The notes under the pieces: generated by a model
What the model saw: the letters and a program-made list of their open reading frames with translations, nothing else
Told to the model about the DNA's origin: nothing
Databases searched by the model: none
Source of the DNA: JACDAS01 sp046262415
GTDB taxonomy: Bacteria > Actinomycetota > Thermoleophilia > Gaiellales > Gaiellaceae
Direction: 5' to 3'
DNA length: 26,504 bases
Assembly (NCBI GenBank): GCA_046262415.1
Contig: JBHEMU010000088.1
Location: 1 to 26,504, forward strand
Shown here: positions 23,387 through 26,504 of the stretch, piece by piece
Position numbering within the stretch: the first letter of the stretch is position 1
Layout of the letters: each line of letters starts with the position of its first letter
Position numbers and translations under genes: made by a program

Positions 23387-23986
23387 TTAGGAGCGTGAGC
23401 CTCTACCCGGATGCGATCGTGCGGTCGGCTCAGACGGAGCACGGGCAAGCCCGCGCTCCTGAGGTCGGCGTCGCAAGCGACGCCTACGCGGACGGGTTGC
23501 GGCGGCGGTACAGCACCGATTCCTCGCCGTCTGCCACGAACCCCGCTCGTAGGCGAACGCGAGCTTCTCCAGCACTCGCCGTGAGGGCACGTTGTCCGCC
23601 CGCGTGAAGCCGACGAGCGCCCGGAGGCCGAGTTCGGAGAACGCGTGGCGGACGACTCCCGTGCCCATCTCGGTCGCGTATCCCTGCGACCACGCCTCCG
23701 AGCGGGCGATGTAGCCGAGCTCCACTTCGGCGCGTCCGGCGAGCGCCCAGCGATGGATGCCGCAGCGGCCGACGAACTCGCCGGCGGGATCGCGGAACAT
23801 CCAGATGCCGAACCCATGCTCACGCCAGTGCTCGAGCTTCCGAACGAGGAACGCCCGCGTCTCGGCGGCACTGGCGGGGCCGGCGCCGAACGCTGCGAGG
23901 ACGCGGTCGTCGCGGTGCAGGGCGTGGAGGTCGTCGAAGTCGGTCTCCGCCAGCGGGAGCCCGCGCAGCCGAGGCGTGACGATCAC
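23387..23986 (-). CDS. GNAT-family N-acetyltransferase (RimJ/RimL-like) with probable frameshift
   Basis: The first 145 or so residues match RimJ/RimL-type acetyltransferases: VTPRLRGLPLAETDFDDL, HGFGIWMFRDPAGEFVGRCG, GRAEVELGYI, WSQGYATEMGTGVVRHAF (acetyl-CoA loop) and ALVGFTRADNVPSRRVLEKL. After YERG the frame becomes Arg-rich and runs into the 80-bp repeat. In the -1 frame, from the G4 run at 23541-23544, the sequence reads GFVADGEESVLYRRRNPSA then TAG at 23484-23486, which is the expected family ending. One missing G would explain it. The intact protein would be about 167 residues. The GTG start overlaps the phosphatase stop (GTGA). It may be a pseudogene, a sequence error or a frameshifted product. 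Confidence 0.75.
   Translation of the reverse strand: MIVTPRLRGLPLAETDFDDLHALHRDDRVLAAFGAGPASAAETRAFLVRKLEHWREHGFGIWMFRDPAGEFVGRCGIHRWALAGRAEVELGYIARSEAWSQGYATEMGTGVVRHAFSELGLRALVGFTRADNVPSRRVLEKLAFAYERGSWQTARNRCCTAAATRPRRRRLRRRPQERGLARAPSEPTARSHPGRGSRS
23401..23480 (-). repeat. 80-bp hairpin repeat, copy 2 (after GNAT gene)
   Basis: This is 77/80 identical to 14676-14755; the differences from copy 1 are C-to-A at 23416, A-to-G at 23427 and G-to-A at 23447. The core hairpin (23429-23463) is conserved, including the bulge and the A-C mismatch. The copy begins 3 nt after the ancestral TAG of the GNAT gene (23484-23486), on the same strand relationship as copy 1. Confidence 0.9.
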
Positions 23987-24531
23987 GTCCGCGGAGCAGG
24001 CAGCACGTAGAGCCACCCTTCCTGCCACTCGAAGGGCGCGTCGACGAGGTCCTCCAGCGCCGCACCGGCCAGGAGGTGCTCGAGGGCCCAGCGCGTGGCC
24101 GAATGCCCGATCACCAGAACTCGCCTGCCGTCGTACGCCGGCCACAGGTCGTCGAGGAAGTCGCGGACGCGCTCGGCCGCCTGCCGGTAGCTCTCTCCGC
24201 CTGGGAAGGGCTCGTCGGTCCGCTGCGAACGCTGGGCGGCGACCAGCGCGACGGGCATCCCGTTCAGCGGGCCATAGTCGCACTCGCGCAGCCGCGGATC
24301 CTGGTGGATCGGGATGCCCGACCCCGCGAACGCGATCTCGGCGGTCTCCACCGCCCGGCGCAGGTCCGAGGTGAAGACGGCGGCGATGCCGTCGCCGCGC
24401 CGGCGCTCGCCGAGCTTCGCGGCAAGGCTCCTGCCCTCCTCCGACAGCCGGCCCGGCAGCCAGCCCGTGGCGATCCCCGCCTCGTTGTCCGTGCTGATCG
24501 AGTGGGTCTCGAAGACGATCTCGACGCTCAC
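23983..24531 (-). CDS. Histidine phosphatase superfamily protein (phosphoglycerate-mutase fold)
   Basis: The 182-residue product has the branch-1 histidine phosphatase outline: an N-terminal VFETHSISTDNEAG with the catalytic His (His10), FTSDLRRAVETAEIAF, LRECDYGPLNG, FPGGESY and VLVIGHSATRWALEHLL with the second His. The canonical RHG motif reads THS, so the first phosphate-binding Arg is missing; THSxS variants may form their own subgroup. The GTG at 24531 is 14 nt after the UbiA-family stop. In mycobacteria the DPPR pathway needs a phosphatase after the phosphoribosyltransferase, so this neighbour is a possible candidate; that is inference only. Confidence 0.85.
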   Translation of the reverse strand: MSVEIVFETHSISTDNEAGIATGWLPGRLSEEGRSLAAKLGERRRGDGIAAVFTSDLRRAVETAEIAFAGSGIPIHQDPRLRECDYGPLNGMPVALVAAQRSQRTDEPFPGGESYRQAAERVRDFLDDLWPAYDGRRVLVIGHSATRWALEHLLAGAALEDLVDAPFEWQEGWLYVLPAPRT

Positions 24532-24545
24532 GGGCTCGCCTCGAC

Positions 24546-25466
24546 TCAGGTGAGCGCGAGGATCAACCCCGACAGGCACGCCCACGCGGCGACCGTGGCG
24601 ATGATCGGCAGATCGGAGAGCAGCACGTTCTCCGGCTCCTCGCCCAGGTCGCGCCGGTGGATCAGGAGCAGGTAGCGGACGATGCCGTAGGCGACGAAGG
24701 GAACCGTCGCGATCATCGTCTTCGAGTGTGCGCTGAGCGTGTAGAGCGAGTATGCGACCACCGTCGAGGCGGCCACGACGGCGACGAGCCGGTCGACGAG
24801 GGCGAGCGAGTACCCGGCGAGAACGGGGCGTCCCGGGGTCGAGTCCGCGCCGACGAGGACGAGCTCGGCCCGTCGCTTGGCCAGGCCGAGGAAGAGCGCG
24901 AGCAACGCCGTGCAGACGAGAAGCCACGAGGAGATCGGCACGTCCACCGCCACGGCTCCCGCGGCGGCGCGAATCACGAACAGTACCCCGATCGCGATCA
25001 CGTCGATCAGGACGACGTGCTTGAGCCGGACCGAGTAGACGGCCTGCAGCGCGAGAAACCCCGCCATCAGGGCGAGCGACCACGGTCCCAGCGCGGCGGC
25101 CAGACCGAGCGCCGCCGCCGCCAGACCTGCCGCGAGCCCGAGCGCCGGCACACGCGCAAGCTCTCCACTCGCCACAGGCCTCCGGCACTTGACCGGGTGC
25201 AGACGGTCGCTCTCGGAGTCGAGGAGGTCGTTGGCGAGGTAGGCGGCGCTCGAGGCGGAGCAATAGGCGGCGAAGGCGACTGCCGCTTCGAGCCAGCGCG
25301 TCGCGTCGCCGAGCTTCGCCGCGAACAGGAGTCCGGCGAAGACGAGCAGGTTCTTCGACCACTGGCGGGGCCGGAGGGACGCGAAGGCAGCGCGGGCGGG
25401 CGATCGCGCGACGGCGAGGCCGCCGAGAGCGGGCGGGCCCTGGGCGACGTGCTCCGCGAGTGCCAC
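24546..25466 (-). CDS. Decaprenyl-phosphate phosphoribosyltransferase-like UbiA-family protein
   Basis: Members of this family (Mycobacterium Rv3806c/UbiA) transfer phosphoribose from PRPP to a polyprenyl phosphate to make the arabinose donor precursor for cell-wall arabinan. The 306-residue product is an integral membrane UbiA-fold protein with about nine hydrophobic segments. It shows SLRPRQWSKNLLVFAGL (30-46), the Asp-rich NDLLDSESD (79-87) followed by RLHPVKCRRPVASG, YSVRLKHVVLIDV and LGLAKRRAEL, the second conserved region. The Lys/Arg pattern after the Asp motif favours phosphoribosyl transfer over quinone prenylation. The GTG start is 26 nt after the histidine kinase gene. Confidence 0.88.
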   Translation of the reverse strand: MALAEHVAQGPPALGGLAVARSPARAAFASLRPRQWSKNLLVFAGLLFAAKLGDATRWLEAAVAFAAYCSASSAAYLANDLLDSESDRLHPVKCRRPVASGELARVPALGLAAGLAAAALGLAAALGPWSLALMAGFLALQAVYSVRLKHVVLIDVIAIGVLFVIRAAAGAVAVDVPISSWLLVCTALLALFLGLAKRRAELVLVGADSTPGRPVLAGYSLALVDRLVAVVAASTVVAYSLYTLSAHSKTMIATVPFVAYGIVRYLLLIHRRDLGEEPENVLLSDLPIIATVAAWACLSGLILALT

Positions 25467-25492
25467 GCGGGGATGGTAGATGGGCGCCTCGC

Positions 25493-26504
25493 TCAGGGCT
25501 CGACGTTCGGCAGCACCAGCTCGAAGCGGCTGCCGTTCCCGAGCTCGCTGTCGAGCACGATCCGGCCGCCGAGCGCCACCGCGAGCTCACGGGCGACAGC
25601 CAGTCCGAGGCCGGTGCCGGTCCTGCCGTCCTTCGACCAGAAGGGCCGGAAGATCCGCTCCCGGTCCTCGGGACCGATCCCCGGCCCCGTGTCGTCGACG
25701 GCGACGGTGACGGCGCCGTTCTGCGCCGAAAGGGACAGGTCGACCCTGCCCCCGTCGGGAGTCCACCGGAACGCGTTCGAGAGCAGGTTGGAGACGATCT
25801 GCAGGACGCGATCCCCGTCCGAGACGATCACCGGTCTCGCGGCGACCTCGCGCCGGTAGTCGATTCCGCGGCGGCGAGCCTCCTCTGCGAAGGAGGTGTA
25901 CACCTGGTCGAGCAGGCGCTCCATGTCGACCTCCTCGCGCATCACGGTGAACCGATGCGCGTCCAGCTTCGCCAGGTCGAGCACGTCGCCGACGAGACGA
26001 GCGAGCCGGCTCGACTCCGCCGCGATCACCTCGAGCGAGGCTGCGCGGGCCTGCGGATCGTCCGCGAGCCCCTCGCGGAGCGCCTCGACGTGGCCCTGGA
26101 TCGCGGTCAGCGGCGTCCGCAGCTCGTGCGACACCGTCATCAGGAAGTTGCGCTCGAGGCGCTCCGCCTCGGCGAGGCGCGTCGCCATCTGCCCGAAGCG
26201 CTCGGCCAGGTGGCCGATCTCGCCGCCCCCCCGAACCTCGGGCACGGCGACGTCGTAGTTGCCCCGCGAGATCTCCTCGGTGGCCCGCGAGAGCCCCAGC
26301 ACGGGCTTCGTGATCCGTCGCGAAAGGTAGACGGCGAGCCCGCCCGCGACCGCGATCCCCCCCGCGAAGGAGACGCCGAGCAGCTTCAGGAGCGTCAGCC
26401 ACGCGTCGCGGAGCTCGGTCTTCGGGGTCGCCACGATCAGCGCGCCGAACACGGGGCCTGTCCCGTCCAGGAAGAGCGGGTTGCCGACCGCGAGAAAGGT
26501 GCGG
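25493..26504 (-). CDS. Sensor histidine kinase (HAMP-HisKA-HATPase), N-terminus off the edge
   Basis: The 336 visible residues contain the end of an extracytoplasmic sensor region (RTFLAVGNPLFLDGTGP), a membrane helix (about 37-60), a HAMP linker (SRRITKPVLGLSRATEEIS) and the HisKA H-box SHELRTPL with phospho-acceptor His near visible residue 126. The catalytic ATPase domain has an N-box NLLSNAFRWTP, G1 DTGPGIG, F-box FRPFW and G2 GTGLGLA. All key residues are intact. A cognate response regulator would be expected upstream beyond the window; the atypical regulator at 14.8-15.5 kb is distant and lacks a phospho-acceptor, so it is unlikely to be the partner. Confidence 0.93.
   Translation of the reverse strand, partial: RTFLAVGNPLFLDGTGPVFGALIVATPKTELRDAWLTLLKLLGVSFAGGIAVAGGLAVYLSRRITKPVLGLSRATEEISRGNYDVAVPEVRGGGEIGHLAERFGQMATRLAEAERLERNFLMTVSHELRTPLTAIQGHVEALREGLADDPQARAASLEVIAAESSRLARLVGDVLDLAKLDAHRFTVMREEVDMERLLDQVYTSFAEEARRRGIDYRREVAARPVIVSDGDRVLQIVSNLLSNAFRWTPDGGRVDLSLSAQNGAVTVAVDDTGPGIGPEDRERIFRPFWSKDGRTGTGLGLAVARELAVALGGRIVLDSELGNGSRFELVLPNVEP

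Noticed and set aside
24532..25590. Upstream extension of the histidine phosphatase frame
   Set aside because: It is a low-complexity shadow of the UbiA-family gene; conserved phosphatase sequence begins at the GTG at 24531.
1..26504. tRNA genes, rRNA, CRISPR arrays, transposases
   Set aside because: No intergenic space is large enough or shows the required motifs, and no regularly spaced direct repeats or transposase-like proteins were seen.

Overview
This is a 26.5 kb window of very GC-rich, gene-dense bacterial chromosome. GC-rich third codon positions, frequent GTG starts, ATGA/GTGA stop-start overlaps, a meso-DAP type MurE, a fused SecDF and a decaprenyl-phosphate phosphoribosyltransferase-like UbiA protein together suggest a deep-branching Actinomycetota, probably class Thermoleophilia (Gaiellales/Solirubrobacterales-like). 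That placement is inference from gene content; no rRNA or marker search was possible. No tRNA, rRNA, CRISPR array or insertion sequence was recognised.

Left block (1-11.76 kb, all minus strand, read right to left): a canonical dcw division/cell-wall cluster, mraZ-rsmH-ftsL-ftsI-murE-murF-mraY-murD-ftsW-murG-murC (murC runs off the left edge). Together these genes carry out the cytoplasmic and lipid-linked steps of peptidoglycan synthesis and supply septal transpeptidase, glycosyltransferase and FtsL. Genes mostly abut or overlap, so the cluster is probably one operon. It is driven from a promoter upstream of mraZ that is overlaid by four GTGG boxes at exact 10-bp spacing, the expected signature of MraZ autoregulation. 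One gap, between murE and murF, is full of inverted repeats.

Middle block (11.99-15.46 kb): a minus-strand PfkB-family sugar kinase, then a plus-strand group of four overlapping or closely spaced genes (ECF-like sigma factor, O6-alkylguanine-DNA alkyltransferase, ArsR-type repressor, SRPBCC/AHSA1 protein). A promoter and a nested palindromic operator lie at the alkyltransferase/arsR junction. Convergent to it is an atypical OmpR-type response regulator whose receiver lacks the usual phosphorylation residues and whose reading frame has an in-frame TGA just before the conserved C-terminal wing.

Third block (15.6-22.9 kb, minus strand): queA-tgt-yajC-secDF, then a small coiled-coil protein and an AarF/UbiB-family kinase-like protein. 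This is the familiar queuosine-tRNA/Sec-accessory arrangement. A small coiled-coil protein of unknown function is divergent from queA.

Right block (23.4-26.5 kb, minus strand): a sensor histidine kinase (N-terminus off the edge), a decaprenyl-phosphate phosphoribosyltransferase-like UbiA protein, a histidine-phosphatase-fold protein and a GNAT acetyltransferase with a probable frameshift.

The most unusual signal is an 80-bp repeat present twice (77/80 identical, 14676-14755 and 23401-23480). Each copy lies 2-3 nt after the ancestral TAG stop of a minus-strand gene (response regulator; GNAT) and contains a strong imperfect hairpin. Both genes are interrupted a short distance before that TAG, one by a TGA and one by a -1 shift. 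This may be coincidence or sequence error, but the conjunction deserves a check.
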